From NCBI RefSeq assembly GCF_030525615.1, contig NZ_JAUNEJ010000004.1, positions 140,245 through 204,244 on the forward strand: a DNA stretch of 64,000 nucleotides. The letters are read 5' to 3'. The notes under the pieces were generated by a model, which was not told the origin of the DNA, did not search any database, and saw only the letters and a list, made by a program, of their open reading frames with translations. Made by a program: the position numbers and the translations under genes. The stretch comes from Cutibacterium sp. (GTDB taxonomy: Bacteria > Actinomycetota > Actinomycetes > Propionibacteriales > Propionibacteriaceae). Positions 1-9,756 of the stretch are shown here, in pieces. Position 1 is the first letter of the stretch; the number at the start of each line of letters is the position of its first letter.

Positions 1-70
1 GACCGCCACGCCACCACTCGTCTGCACCCCTCGTTTGCGAAGGTGCCGGAAAGTGAGTGTCGTCGCGGAG

Positions 71-102
71 TTGACAACTAGTTAAAGGTAAGCCTAACCT
101 AA
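71..102 (+). promoter_or_regulatory. Promoter with IdeR/DtxR-type iron box
   Basis: A consensus -35 hexamer TTGACA lies at 71-76. Positions 84-102 read AAAGGTAAGCCTAACCTAA, which matches 15 of 19 positions of the DtxR/IdeR operator consensus TTAGGTTAGGCTAACCTAA and is a partial inverted repeat. The box sits where the spacer and -10 region would be, so a bound iron-loaded repressor would block transcription. A DtxR-family regulator is encoded in this window at 21039-21737. No good -10 hexamer stands out (TAACCT at 95-100 is the best). Iron repression is inferred from the box, not shown. Confidence 0.75.
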
Positions 103-137
103 TAGCGCGTTCGATGTCCGGCAAAGGAGACGACATT

Positions 138-638
138 ATGAGGACGAGGGCTTTTGTTTCACGTTTGACGGTAGTAGGGATTGTTTCGGCCCTTTTTAGT
201 GGCGTTACTGTTTCGGTAAGTCCGGTCGCATATGCACAGACGGTATCCAATGAGGGTCAAAAGACCGAGCTGACCGTACCGACTCTGCCGTATCGTAGCA
301 AAGCAGGTAGTGACTGTGGCCGCCGTATCTCTTTTGGTTCGAATAGTGAAGAATTGCGATCCTGTGATGCCGTGCCTGCAGCGGGGATGATTGATTCTGA
401 TCGCGCAACCACTTATGGTTGGTTGTCATGGGGGCGCAAGGGTGTCCTGTTTGTGCTTCGCCATTCCACGCATAAACTGCCAGCCAAAATTCGCCCATGG
501 GCCTCCAAGATTGCAAATGTTCTTGAGGATACCGAAGAGTGGGAAAAAGCACCTATTATATACGCTTTGGGCAAGGCAGGTATGCCGTATGATGTCGCCA
601 AGGCGGCAGCGGATTGGATCGTGTTCTTTTTAGGGTGA
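138..638 (+). CDS. Secreted small protein, possible bacteriocin-like toxin
   Basis: A 166-residue protein. The start is taken at ATG 138, not at the in-frame ATG 114, because AAAGGAG at 123-129 is well placed for it. Residues 1 to about 34 form a classical signal peptide (Arg near the start, hydrophobic core, AYA cleavage site before QTV). The mature part has two Cys (in SDCGRR and RSCDAV), a basic middle, and a hydrophobic tail ending DWIVFFLG. The coding DNA is AT-richer than the neighbouring housekeeping genes, which suggests acquisition. It is followed ten bases later by a small membrane protein, the usual layout of a secreted toxin with its immunity protein. No family was recognised. The bacteriocin idea is an inference from size, secretion, hydrophobic C-terminus and partner; an ordinary surface or iron-stress protein is equally possible. 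Confidence 0.7.
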   Translation: MRTRAFVSRLTVVGIVSALFSGVTVSVSPVAYAQTVSNEGQKTELTVPTLPYRSKAGSDCGRRISFGSNSEELRSCDAVPAAGMIDSDRATTYGWLSWGRKGVLFVLRHSTHKLPAKIRPWASKIANVLEDTEEWEKAPIIYALGKAGMPYDVAKAAADWIVFFLG

Positions 639-647
639 GGTTTGAAC

Positions 648-1091
648 ATGGCGAGACCTAAGAAATCTGATGATCTGCTGGGGATGGTGGGTGCTGGCGT
701 ATTCTTCCTTGGTGTCGTCATTGTTGTTATAGCGCCTTTCGTTATAGTTCCAGTATTATTCCCCTTGATATTTGAGGGCTGCTATTTGGAATCGCCATTG
801 ACGTGGAAGACTCTTGTTTTGGGAGTTTTGGTCCTATTTGCTCTGGGGATAGGTATTTCTCTCATCATGGGGGTGTTGGCAAGAGTCATTGTCTCATTGT
901 CTCGCCCTGCTGCTAACAAAGCCGTAAGAGAAATTCTTGAGTTTCTGGTGCTCTGGTGGTTTTACTCGACTCTTATTCAACCAGATAGGTATGCTTTTAG
1001 TGCCAGCATTGTGGTGACGGCCATCACCGCTGTGACCGAACCAATCCTTGATAAGGCCATCGACCGGCAAAAACACACCACACCGGCTTGA
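648..1091 (+). CDS. Small polytopic membrane protein, candidate immunity protein
   Basis: A 147-residue protein starting at ATG 648, with GGTGAGG at 634-640 as the ribosome site; a TTG six bases upstream is too close to that site. About four hydrophobic segments are visible: residues 10-40, 46-75, a Trp/Phe-rich stretch near 92-108 (LVLWWFYSTLI) and 115-130. The tail DKAIDRQKHTTPA is polar. It lies ten bases after the secreted protein and must share the iron-box promoter. Base composition is as AT-rich as the partner. The role is unknown; immunity or export accessory protein are inferences from position only. Confidence 0.6.
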   Translation: MARPKKSDDLLGMVGAGVFFLGVVIVVIAPFVIVPVLFPLIFEGCYLESPLTWKTLVLGVLVLFALGIGISLIMGVLARVIVSLSRPAANKAVREILEFLVLWWFYSTLIQPDRYAFSASIVVTAITAVTEPILDKAIDRQKHTTPA

Positions 1092-1136
1092 CTCGGTAGC
1101 TCATTAGGCGCTGCTGCCGGTGCGACGAGCCGAGTC
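1090..1136. terminator. Hairpin between convergent genes
   Basis: GACTCG (1090-1095), a GTA bulge, and GCTC (1099-1102) pair with GAGC (1127-1130) and CGAGTC (1131-1136), giving a ten-pair stem over a large loop. It lies exactly between the stop of the membrane protein and the stop of luxS on the other strand. There is no T-tract on the plus side, so termination is a guess from position. Confidence 0.4.
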
Positions 1137-1143
1137 TGGGTTC

Positions 1144-1608
1144 TCAGGCCATTACTTGTTCCCATTCGTCGCGGTGCTCGAGCATTCTGCGTGCTGCCTC
1201 CTGAGCCGCCTGGATCGAATGGTTGGCCCCCCACCCACACTGCACCTCGTTGGCGGCGGGGGTGGCGTCGAGTTCCAGAATGTCGCGCAGGGTGGTCTCG
1301 ACGAGCTGACAGGTAGCCGGGACGTCGGGCTTGCCCACCATGATGAGGTAGAACCCGGTCTGGCATCCCATTGGCCCGAAGTCGATAACGGACTGCGAGT
1401 GATTGCGTACGCATTCGGCGAAAGAGTGCTCGATTGAGTGCACTGCAGGCATGTCCAGATGGTCCTTGTTGGGCTGGCAGAACCTCACATCGTACTTGGT
1501 GAGGGTATCGCCGGCGGGCAGGTGCTTGACGTCCGCCACGCGCACGAACGGGGCCGCCACCTTGGTGTGGTCCAGGTTGAAACTCTCGACGTTCATCTTG
1601 TGTGCCAT
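1144..1608 (-). CDS. luxS: S-ribosylhomocysteine lyase
   Basis: A 154-residue LuxS. It cleaves S-ribosylhomocysteine to homocysteine and 4,5-dihydroxy-2,3-pentanedione, the precursor of autoinducer 2, in the activated methyl cycle. The metal-binding motif appears as HSIEH (residues 57-61, catalytic Glu 60), the catalytic Cys as Cys82 in MGCQTGFYL, and the third metal ligand as Cys124 in VQCGWG. Length matches the family. The start is placed at [10 protein letters not shown], the usual LuxS N-terminus; a longer frame upstream (to 1665) would add 19 atypical residues. It is transcribed leftward, downstream of manA with 53 bases between. Confidence 0.95.
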   Translation of the reverse strand: MAHKMNVESFNLDHTKVAAPFVRVADVKHLPAGDTLTKYDVRFCQPNKDHLDMPAVHSIEHSFAECVRNHSQSVIDFGPMGCQTGFYLIMVGKPDVPATCQLVETTLRDILELDATPAANEVQCGWGANHSIQAAQEAARRMLEHRDEWEQVMA

Positions 1609-1661
1609 GACCCTATTTTCTCGCAAGCGCACAAATTCCACGCGGTTAGCTGAGCAGCCAG

Positions 1662-2843
1662 TCACAAACCAGCAGCCGCGATGAAGCCATCACAGTTGCC
1701 GTCCACTTGCACTTGCTCGCCAGCAGGTATCCACATGGCCTGCCCATGTGTAATTTCTTCAGTGCCCTGGGAACTTGAGCACACCGCGTAACCGCCGGTA
1801 ATGAGCAAGATTCGGGCCAAGTCGCTGGCTGGCAAGATAACGGGGTCAGTGGTGTCGAGGTCGAGTTCCCACAGCCGAAACTGTTCACTGGTGCTTGGGA
1901 AAACCCGCAAACCTGGGCCAACCTCTTGGGAGGTCATGACCCGTGGTTCCTGAGTCTGGAACGAGACAATGTGGACGAGTGAGTCAACATCAATGTGCTT
2001 GCTGGTGAGTCCGCCACGCACAACGTTGTTGGAATCGGCCATGATCTCAATGCCGGTGCCTGATAAGTACGAATGCATGAGCCCCGGTGGTACGGACAGG
2101 GCCTGTCCCGGCTCCAGGTGAACTCGATTGAGCATGAGCGCCGCCAGGATGGAGGGGTCCCCAGGGAAGTACTCGTCGAGTTCGACAGCGGTGCGGCAGA
2201 ACTCTCCCAGCGGTGTGTCCTCCTTGACATGGTTGACGGCTCCTGAGACCACTTCGGTGACGAGCTGGCACCGCATGTCGTCCCCAGCCAGGCAGTCGAG
2301 GAATGTTTCGGCGAGGGCGGCCGACCCGGAACGTTCGGTTAACGGACCTAAGACCGGATCGGTAGGGGTGAGGACGTCAAGCCCATCGAAGAGCTGGCGG
2401 GTTTCGTGCGGATCGCGAAACCCGCACAACACGTCGAAATCGGCCAAAGCAACGAGGATCTCGGGTTTGGGCCAGTCATCGACAAAGGTGCGATGCGGGT
2501 CATCGACGTCCACGCCGACTTCGTTCTCTCGGAGAAATCCAGCCCGTGCCATTGCAGCGTCGGGATGAGCTTGCAGACTCAGTGGATGGCGGGCCGAGAG
2601 GATTTTGAGGAGGAACGGCAACCGATTACCGAAGACGTTTTGGCTGCGATCGCCGAGTTCCTCGGGGTGAGCGTAGATGTAGTCATTGAGTGGAATTCCC
2701 TCGAGGGTCGACGGCGAGGTCTCATGGGCCCCAAGCCAGTACTCAGCCCAGGGATTGCCGTCAGCCTCTTTTCCAAGGATGTCTGGGATCGCATCGTAGG
2801 ATCCCCAGGAGTACGTCCGGACCGTACCGGTCAGGCGTTTCAT
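1662..2843 (-). CDS. manA: Mannose-6-phosphate isomerase, class I
   Basis: A 393-residue cytosolic enzyme interconverting fructose-6-P and mannose-6-P, which supplies mannose for glycoconjugates and protein O-mannosylation (a mannosyltransferase lies at 36366). Class I features: the N-terminal [10 protein letters not shown] block, zinc-site residues in SLQAHPD (Gln91, His93) and PKPEI (Glu129), and the C-terminal active-site block [15 protein letters not shown] with [10 protein letters not shown] after it. The start at 2843 ([10 protein letters not shown]) is preferred over the ATG at 2861 because GAGAGG sits eight bases before it. Confidence 0.95.
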   Translation of the reverse strand: MKRLTGTVRTYSWGSYDAIPDILGKEADGNPWAEYWLGAHETSPSTLEGIPLNDYIYAHPEELGDRSQNVFGNRLPFLLKILSARHPLSLQAHPDAAMARAGFLRENEVGVDVDDPHRTFVDDWPKPEILVALADFDVLCGFRDPHETRQLFDGLDVLTPTDPVLGPLTERSGSAALAETFLDCLAGDDMRCQLVTEVVSGAVNHVKEDTPLGEFCRTAVELDEYFPGDPSILAALMLNRVHLEPGQALSVPPGLMHSYLSGTGIEIMADSNNVVRGGLTSKHIDVDSLVHIVSFQTQEPRVMTSQEVGPGLRVFPSTSEQFRLWELDLDTTDPVILPASDLARILLITGGYAVCSSSQGTEEITHGQAMWIPAGEQVQVDGNCDGFIAAAGL

Positions 2844-2891
2844 AATGTGCCTCTCGTTCATGGTGTTGCATCGTTGCCGACACCGCTGGCG

Positions 2892-3176
2892 TCATCCGAG
2901 CAGGTGCGCGCTGCGGGAGCGGCGTCGCTGGCTGCGAACTCGCTCCAGTCGTCCGATGAGAGCGGGGGCGTAGTGGGCAGCTCTCCTGTCGTCGATGAGC
3001 TCGTTGAGCCGCAGATGGTATCGGGGGGATGACAGGTCGAGCCTGTCGCGAATGATGGCCTCCTTGTCATCGCCCAAATTCCCGGCCTGCCAGGATGCTT
3101 CAAAATCTAAAATCGCACGGTCTAAGGCGCATAGATCATGAGACTCTGCGGACTCAGAGGTGATGGAATCTGACAC
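2892..3176 (-). CDS. DUF3263 family protein
   Basis: A 94-residue protein with the DUF3263 signature: ALDRAILDFEASWQ, KEAAIR-like KEAIIRDRLDLSSPRY, then NELIDD and an Arg-rich tail RRRSRSAH. The family is small, actinobacterial, helix-turn-helix-like and of unknown function; the KEAIIRDRLDLS segment resembles the recognition part of a sigma-4-type HTH. It is the first gene of the leftward group DUF3263-manA-luxS, ending 48 bases before the manA start. Its promoter must lie in the same gap as the groEL operators. Confidence 0.85.
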   Translation of the reverse strand: MSDSITSESAESHDLCALDRAILDFEASWQAGNLGDDKEAIIRDRLDLSSPRYHLRLNELIDDRRAAHYAPALIGRLERVRSQRRRSRSAHLLG

Positions 3177-3265
3177 AGTGCCAGTCTAAAACTGTCTCGC
3201 AGTCACGCTGCGGGGCCTCGGACATCATCAGCGCCAGCGCGAGCGGTGTTTTTGGCAACGAGCTC

Positions 3266-3292
3266 TTTGCACTCGCGGTGTGCGAGTGCTAA
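3266..3292 (+). promoter_or_regulatory. CIRCE operator 1 (HrcA site)
   Basis: TTTGCACTC, nine bases, then GAGTGCTAA: one mismatch to the CIRCE consensus TTAGCACTC-N9-GAGTGCTAA. The -35-like TTTGCA (3266-3271) and -10-like TAAAAA (3290-3295), 18 bases apart, lie inside it, so HrcA binding should cover the groEL promoter. The hrcA gene is not in this window. Confidence 0.9.
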
Positions 3293-3300
3293 AAATGTCA

Positions 3301-3327
3301 TTGGCACTCGTCAAGCGAGAGTGCTAC
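3301..3327 (+). promoter_or_regulatory. CIRCE operator 2 (HrcA site)
   Basis: TTGGCACTC, nine bases, then GAGTGCTAC: a second CIRCE inverted repeat, eight bases after the first, with two mismatches to consensus. The rest of the 5' leader to the groEL start at 3495 (about 170 bases) holds no gene I can support. Confidence 0.85.
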
Positions 3328-3449
3328 CGCTCGGATCGGTGTTGCGAGTACCGACACGAGTGGTTGTCCCGGTGATGAGATCACCAGATCGTCCGTCGCG
3401 GGCATCACAGGGAATGACAATGCGGGGTCGCTCCCGCCACATCATCTGA

Positions 3450-5129
<1,680 letters not shown>

Positions 5130-5146
5130 CCCATCCCATCTGAAGT

Positions 5147-5185
5147 AATAGGGGCGGCTCCAATTGGAGCCGCCCCTATTATTGT
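5147..5185 (+). terminator. Rho-independent terminator of groEL
   Basis: AATAGGGGCGGCTCC (5147-5161) and GGAGCCGCCCCTATT (5166-5180) form a perfect 15-pair stem with an AATT loop, 17 bases after the groEL stop. The T content after it is modest (ATTGTCT). From here to 5387 I see no gene. Confidence 0.92.
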
Positions 5186-5387
5186 CTCCTCGAAAGTGAG
5201 GGGTGTAGATGGTTGATAGCGTGGTGTAGCGGATTGGTTTACATGCAGCCCGTATCTACTCGGGATGAACCATCGATGACGGTCGCACTGATTTCACGGT
5301 TTCTGCTTTAACGAAGATGTGAGAGCGGCAAAGATGTATTCGCAGGACGGATTCTGGTGGCCGTCTGCCGTCAAGTAGCCTCGGATA

Positions 5388-6275
5388 GTGCACCTAAATA
5401 CCCGATGTCCGCAGGGAAGCCGTTTCGCCACTCTGCTTACTGGAGCTGGAACCGTCCATCCGCTGTTGTCATTGTTAGCGGCAATGATGATCCTCGGGGT
5501 GGGGCAAGGCGGTGTGGCTTTCGTACTCACGGCGTTGGCAGGTGGTCATCCCGACGCTCAAACGTCGACGATCCTGCTGTTGGTGTCCTTCCTCGGTGTG
5601 TGGGTAGCGCTGTGGCTGTGGATGAGATTCGTCGAACAGCGCCCGATGGTCTGCTTGGGTTTTCGTGGACCGGCCCGCGATGTCGTGATCGGCGTGGCGA
5701 TAGCGATCGTGATTCTTGCCGCTGACGTCATCGTCATGACTGCTGGTGGGCAGGTGCGGATAGCGTGGACCTATCCCAGCGCGACGGCGGTAATGCTCAT
5801 CCTCGCCTCTCTGCTGTTGTTCCTCATTCAGGGATGTGCCGAGGAAGTCGTGCTGCGCGGCTATCTCATGCAGTCAGTAGCAGCGAAGTGGGGAATTCCT
5901 GCCGGTCTAGCCCTCCAAGCCGTGGTTTTTGCCGTCCTGCACGCAGCGAACCCAGGTACTACCTGGATTGCCGTGGTCAACGTCGCAGGATTTGGTTTCA
6001 TGTTGGGCCTCTTGGTGGTGTGGCGAGGAAATCTGCTCGCTGCAATGGGATTCCATACTGTCTGGAACTGGCTGCAGGGCATGGTGATGGGATTTGACGT
6101 TTCCGGGTTGAAGTTCGCGAATACTCTTATGACGGCTGGTGGAACTGCCGGTTCCTACTCCTGGCTCACTGGCGGCACTTTTGGTGCTGAGGGGTCCATC
6201 GTCAGCACGATCGTGCTGGCCGTTCTCATCGCAGGCCTTATCGAGGCGATTCGACGAGACTGGCGCAAGAATTAA
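5388..6275 (+). CDS. CPBP family intramembrane metalloprotease
   Basis: About 295 residues with roughly eight membrane segments. It carries the CPBP (CAAX protease/bacteriocin-processing) motifs: EEVVLRG (Glu152, Glu153, Arg157), His185 in FAVLHAAN, and His223 in GFHTVWNW, the three motifs that form the active site within the membrane. Members cleave membrane peptides, mature bacteriocins or give self-immunity; the substrate here is unknown. The GTG start at 5388 has no clear ribosome site; ATG codons at residues 33-34 are alternatives. The cutC gene follows after three bases, so the two are probably co-transcribed. Confidence 0.88.
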   Translation: MHLNTRCPQGSRFATLLTGAGTVHPLLSLLAAMMILGVGQGGVAFVLTALAGGHPDAQTSTILLLVSFLGVWVALWLWMRFVEQRPMVCLGFRGPARDVVIGVAIAIVILAADVIVMTAGGQVRIAWTYPSATAVMLILASLLLFLIQGCAEEVVLRGYLMQSVAAKWGIPAGLALQAVVFAVLHAANPGTTWIAVVNVAGFGFMLGLLVVWRGNLLAAMGFHTVWNWLQGMVMGFDVSGLKFANTLMTAGGTAGSYSWLTGGTFGAEGSIVSTIVLAVLIAGLIEAIRRDWRKN

Positions 6276-6278
6276 GCC

Positions 6279-6965
6279 ATGGCATTGCTCGAGGTCATCT
6301 GTCTGCACGAAAACGACGCCAAGCGGGCAGCACGGGGAGGTGCCGATCGCATCGAACTGGTCGGCACCATGGATGAGGACGGTCTTTCCCCCAGCCCTCA
6401 AGTGTTGGCACGCACCCTCAGCGCCGTTGACATACCGGTGCGTCCTATGCTCCGCGTTGACGGAGGCTTTCGTGCTGACCCGCGCAGGCACGACGAAATA
6501 CTCCACTTAGCCAGTACCTATCGTGATCTCGGTGCGGATGGCCTGGTACTGGGATTCCTTGATGACGCGGGTGGGATTGACGTCGAGACTGTCACTGAGT
6601 TGACCGAAGGCTGGCCGGGCTGGACGTTTCATCGAGCCATCGACAACAGCCGGGAGCCCGACAGAGCATGGGTGCAGTTGCTGGGTCTGTCCGGACTCGA
6701 TCAGGTTCTCACAGCCGGGTCGTCGCAGGGAATCGAGTACGGTCTTGACGACCTCATTGCCCGCGCCAAAACAAACCTGCGAGTGGCTGAACTCATGATG
6801 GCAGGCGGCGGTTTGCGACCCGAGCACGTCCCGTGGCTGTACCGGGCCGGTATTCGTGCTTTCCATATCGGCAGCCCAGCTCGGCCCCAAGGCTCTTGGA
6901 AGGCGTGGGTGGACAGCGACCTTGTCAGGTCATGGCGTGATCTCCTGGACCGCCTCGCCGGGTGA
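6279..6965 (+). CDS. cutC: CutC family protein
   Basis: A 228-residue TIM-barrel protein of the CutC family: MALLEVICLHENDAKRAARGGADRIEL at the N-terminus, RPMLRVDGGF, the ADGLVLGFLD strand and a C-terminal FHIGSPARP. CutC was named for copper homeostasis in E. coli, but the biochemical role is unsettled, so the name is by family only. It starts three bases after the CPBP protease stop and converges on the Tat hydrolase gene ending at 6976. Confidence 0.9.
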   Translation: MALLEVICLHENDAKRAARGGADRIELVGTMDEDGLSPSPQVLARTLSAVDIPVRPMLRVDGGFRADPRRHDEILHLASTYRDLGADGLVLGFLDDAGGIDVETVTELTEGWPGWTFHRAIDNSREPDRAWVQLLGLSGLDQVLTAGSSQGIEYGLDDLIARAKTNLRVAELMMAGGGLRPEHVPWLYRAGIRAFHIGSPARPQGSWKAWVDSDLVRSWRDLLDRLAG

Positions 6966-6975
6966 CCCGGACCTG

Positions 6976-8019
6976 CTAGAACGCCTGCAACCACATATTC
7001 CATGTGCCCGGAGCATGGAAAGAGACGTGACCATGGTCGTCGTCAACTGGTTGAGGCGCAGAGTCAACAGGTTGAGGTGCGGGCGTGGCGGTCTTCGAAG
7101 GCTGACCTGATGGCGCTGTGGAACTCGGCCGAGACTCATGACGGGCGATGATCCGCGCCGCCCCCTCGATGGTTTCTACCAGGTCCTCCATAGGGGCCGT
7201 CGTCGAATGGGTCAGCCCGACGGCGGTGTACCCCTTGGTCCCGGTGGAAGCTACGGAATTGACGTGCCAGCCATCCTCGCGAGAAAGCCAGCCGTTCTTG
7301 ACGTAGGGCGTGTTCATACCAGCCGTCATGCCCCAGTCTTGATCTTGCGAGACGCTGGACATGAGCTTGCGGGCGTAGGCCTGCATGGAAGCGGGAATGA
7401 CGTCGTTGGGGCAGAAAATGTAGTCAGCGAGGACGACCTGGTCAGCAGCTGTCGTCGAGGTCAACCCCCAATGGCCTTCAGGGTCAAAGGTGGTGTGGGT
7501 AGCACCTAGGCGACGTATCACGGTGCGAACCCCGTCGGCTTGGCCCACTCTTTCCCAGAGAGCAGTTGCGGCCTCGTTGCTGGAATTCTCGATCATGGGG
7601 ACCAGAAGGTCCTTCTCGGATTTCGAAAGCTGACGCTTCTCGGCAGCAGCCTGAACCATGACTGTCTCCATGATGGCCAGCTTGACGATCGAGGCAGTGA
7701 TGTAGTGCGTGGCCCCGTGATTGAGAACGTAGATGTTTCGTTGTCCATGCACTCGCATGGCGATCGAGTGCTCGCCAGCGCGGCCGTCGAGGTATTTCTT
7801 GAGTTCGTTCTGGTACGGGAATGGGACATAAGGTCCAGGAGCAGCCGGATTTGCGTTCTTCATCGGAGCACGAGGGTGCGGTTCAGGGCGATTCGGTCGG
7901 TTGGCGTGGGCTGCCGGCATACCAATGGCAGTTCCAGCAGCGACGACCAGGCCGCTTAGCGCGGCGCGCCGGGAGATGAGGGCTTTTCCAGAGGAATGTG
8001 CCTTCTCATTTCGAAACAA
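6976..8019 (-). CDS. Tat-exported serine hydrolase, beta-lactamase fold
   Basis: A 347-residue secreted protein. The start is taken at TTG 8019, preceded by GGAGAGGAAAG and 20 bases after the helicase stop; ATG-type starts further up would overlap the helicase gene. A twin-arginine signal is clear (ISRRAALSGLVVAAGT, AHA cleavage site). The catalytic domain has the S-x-x-K motif of penicillin-interacting enzymes (SIVK in HYITASIVKLAIME), an SSN second motif (MIENSSNEAA), and GTKG in place of the usual KTG third motif. The class-A-like layout suggests a peptidoglycan or beta-lactam-related hydrolase, but the odd third motif makes activity uncertain. A Pro/Thr/Gln-rich tail ends in a histidine-containing segment HGHVSFHAPGTW. 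Confidence 0.8.
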   Translation of the reverse strand: MFRNEKAHSSGKALISRRAALSGLVVAAGTAIGMPAAHANRPNRPEPHPRAPMKNANPAAPGPYVPFPYQNELKKYLDGRAGEHSIAMRVHGQRNIYVLNHGATHYITASIVKLAIMETVMVQAAAEKRQLSKSEKDLLVPMIENSSNEAATALWERVGQADGVRTVIRRLGATHTTFDPEGHWGLTSTTAADQVVLADYIFCPNDVIPASMQAYARKLMSSVSQDQDWGMTAGMNTPYVKNGWLSREDGWHVNSVASTGTKGYTAVGLTHSTTAPMEDLVETIEGAARIIARHESRPSSTAPSGQPSKTATPAPQPVDSAPQPVDDDHGHVSFHAPGTWNMWLQAF

Positions 8020-8038
8020 GTTTTCTTTCCTCTCCAAT

Positions 8039-9700
8039 TCACGCCGTCTGGTCCAATGCATCCAAATCATCGGCATCGACGATGCGATAGGAATATCCCT
8101 GTTCGGCAAGGAAACGCTGCCGGTGACTGGCGAAATCTGCGTCGACGGTGTCTCGGGAAACGACCGCGTAGAACCGGGCGACGAGTCCGTTCTTGGGTCG
8201 TAAGAGACGGCCTAGACGCTGAGCCTCTTCTTGACGGGACCCGAATGCCCCCGATACCTGAATGGCGACCTCGGCGCTCGGCAGATCGATCGAGAAGTTG
8301 GCTACTTTCGAGACGACAAGCAGGTCCGTGCGTCCCTCGCGGAAATCCTGGTAGATCTCCTGGCGCTTGGTCGGGGTGGTGGAACCGGTGATAATCGGAC
8401 ACTTTAATTCCGTGGCCAGCTCTTCCAGCTGGTCGACGTACTGGCCGATAACCAAGGTCGGCTGCCCACGATGGCGGGCCACCAAATCGGCAACCACCCG
8501 ATTCTTGATCGGTAAGGTCGCGGCCATTCGATAGCGGACATCCGGTTCGGCCATGGCACAAGCCATTCGGTCGGACTCGGACAGGCTCACCCTTACCTCG
8601 ACGCAATCGGCGGGAGCGATCCAGCCTTGGGCCTCGATCTCCTTCCACGGGGCGTCATAGCGCTTGGGGCCAATGAGAGTGAAAACGTCGTCCTCGTGGC
8701 CGTCCTCTCGCACCAAGGTGGCCGTCAGTCCCAGCCGACGTCGCGCCTGCAGGTCGGCTGTCATACGGAAGACCGGGGCCGGAAGTAGGTGAACCTCGTC
8801 ATAGATGACCAACCCCCAGTCACGGGCTTCGAAAAGCTCCAAATGGGGATGAACCCCCTTCCGCTTCGTCGTGATGACCTGGTAGGTGGCAATGGTGACT
8901 GGTCTCACCTGCTTGCGTGACCCGGAGTACTCGCCGATCTCGTCAGGGGTTAATGAGGTGCGACGAACGAGTTCCTCCTTCCACTGCCGGGCTGAAACAG
9001 TGTTGGTGACCAGAATAAGCGTGGTGCAGCGGGCCAGACTCATGGCAGTCGCTCCGACGATGGTTTTGCCAGCGCCACAAGGCAGCACGACCACTCCGGA
9101 CCCGCCATCCCAGAAGGACTGGGCAGCCATCCTTTGATATGGCCGAAGACTCCAGCCATCCTCAGCCAGAGCGATGTCATGGCGCTCGCCGTCCACGTAG
9201 CCAGCCAAGTCCTCGGCAGGCCATCCCAGCTTGAGTAGGGCTTGCTTCAGAGTGCCTCGCTGAGACGGATGGACCACAGCAGTCTCCTCGTCGATCTGGT
9301 CACCGACGAGGCCACGCACTGACTTTGATCTCAGCACCTCGGTGAGGACAGCCCTGTCCGTCGACACCAAGACAAGTCCATGGGCAGGATGCTTCTCAAT
9401 GCGTAACCGACCGTAGCGAGACATCGTTTCGGTGACGTCGATGAGGAGTCCGGAAGCCACCGGGTATCGGGAGTACCTCATGAGAGTGTCGACGACCTGT
9501 TCGGCGTCGTGACCAGCGGCCATCGCATTCCACAACCCCAGTGGGGTCAGGCGATAGGTGTGGATGTGCTCGGGAGCCCTCTCCAATTCCGCAAAGGGGG
9601 AGATGGCATGACGACACTCGTCTGCCAAAGGGTGATCCACTTCCAGCAGGAGGGTGCGATCGGACTGAACAATAAGGGGGCCGGGTACAGAAGTCATCAC
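8039..9700 (-). CDS. XPB-type DNA repair helicase
   Basis: A 553-residue superfamily 2 helicase of the bacterial XPB (Rad25) type. Residues 1-170 form the N-terminal XPB-specific domain. The motor follows with Walker A PCGAGKTIVGA, motif II DEVH, motif III GLTATLVREDG, the XPB-typical block VFTLIGPKRYDAPW, and the C-terminal helicase motifs ending QEEAQRLGRLLRP. It is a 3'-5' DNA translocase thought to act in DNA repair. It is the middle gene of a leftward group; its partner gene (9757-11886) lies 56 bases upstream. Start chosen at ATG 9700; a second ATG at 9697 is equally good. Confidence 0.95.
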   Translation of the reverse strand: MMTSVPGPLIVQSDRTLLLEVDHPLADECRHAISPFAELERAPEHIHTYRLTPLGLWNAMAAGHDAEQVVDTLMRYSRYPVASGLLIDVTETMSRYGRLRIEKHPAHGLVLVSTDRAVLTEVLRSKSVRGLVGDQIDEETAVVHPSQRGTLKQALLKLGWPAEDLAGYVDGERHDIALAEDGWSLRPYQRMAAQSFWDGGSGVVVLPCGAGKTIVGATAMSLARCTTLILVTNTVSARQWKEELVRRTSLTPDEIGEYSGSRKQVRPVTIATYQVITTKRKGVHPHLELFEARDWGLVIYDEVHLLPAPVFRMTADLQARRRLGLTATLVREDGHEDDVFTLIGPKRYDAPWKEIEAQGWIAPADCVEVRVSLSESDRMACAMAEPDVRYRMAATLPIKNRVVADLVARHRGQPTLVIGQYVDQLEELATELKCPIITGSTTPTKRQEIYQDFREGRTDLLVVSKVANFSIDLPSAEVAIQVSGAFGSRQEEAQRLGRLLRPKNGLVARFYAVVSRDTVDADFASHRQRFLAEQGYSYRIVDADDLDALDQTA

Positions 9701-9756
9701 ATCCAGTATCGCCCCTCACCTCAGATTTGTTCCCTTTCAAACGACCTCAGCGGTCG

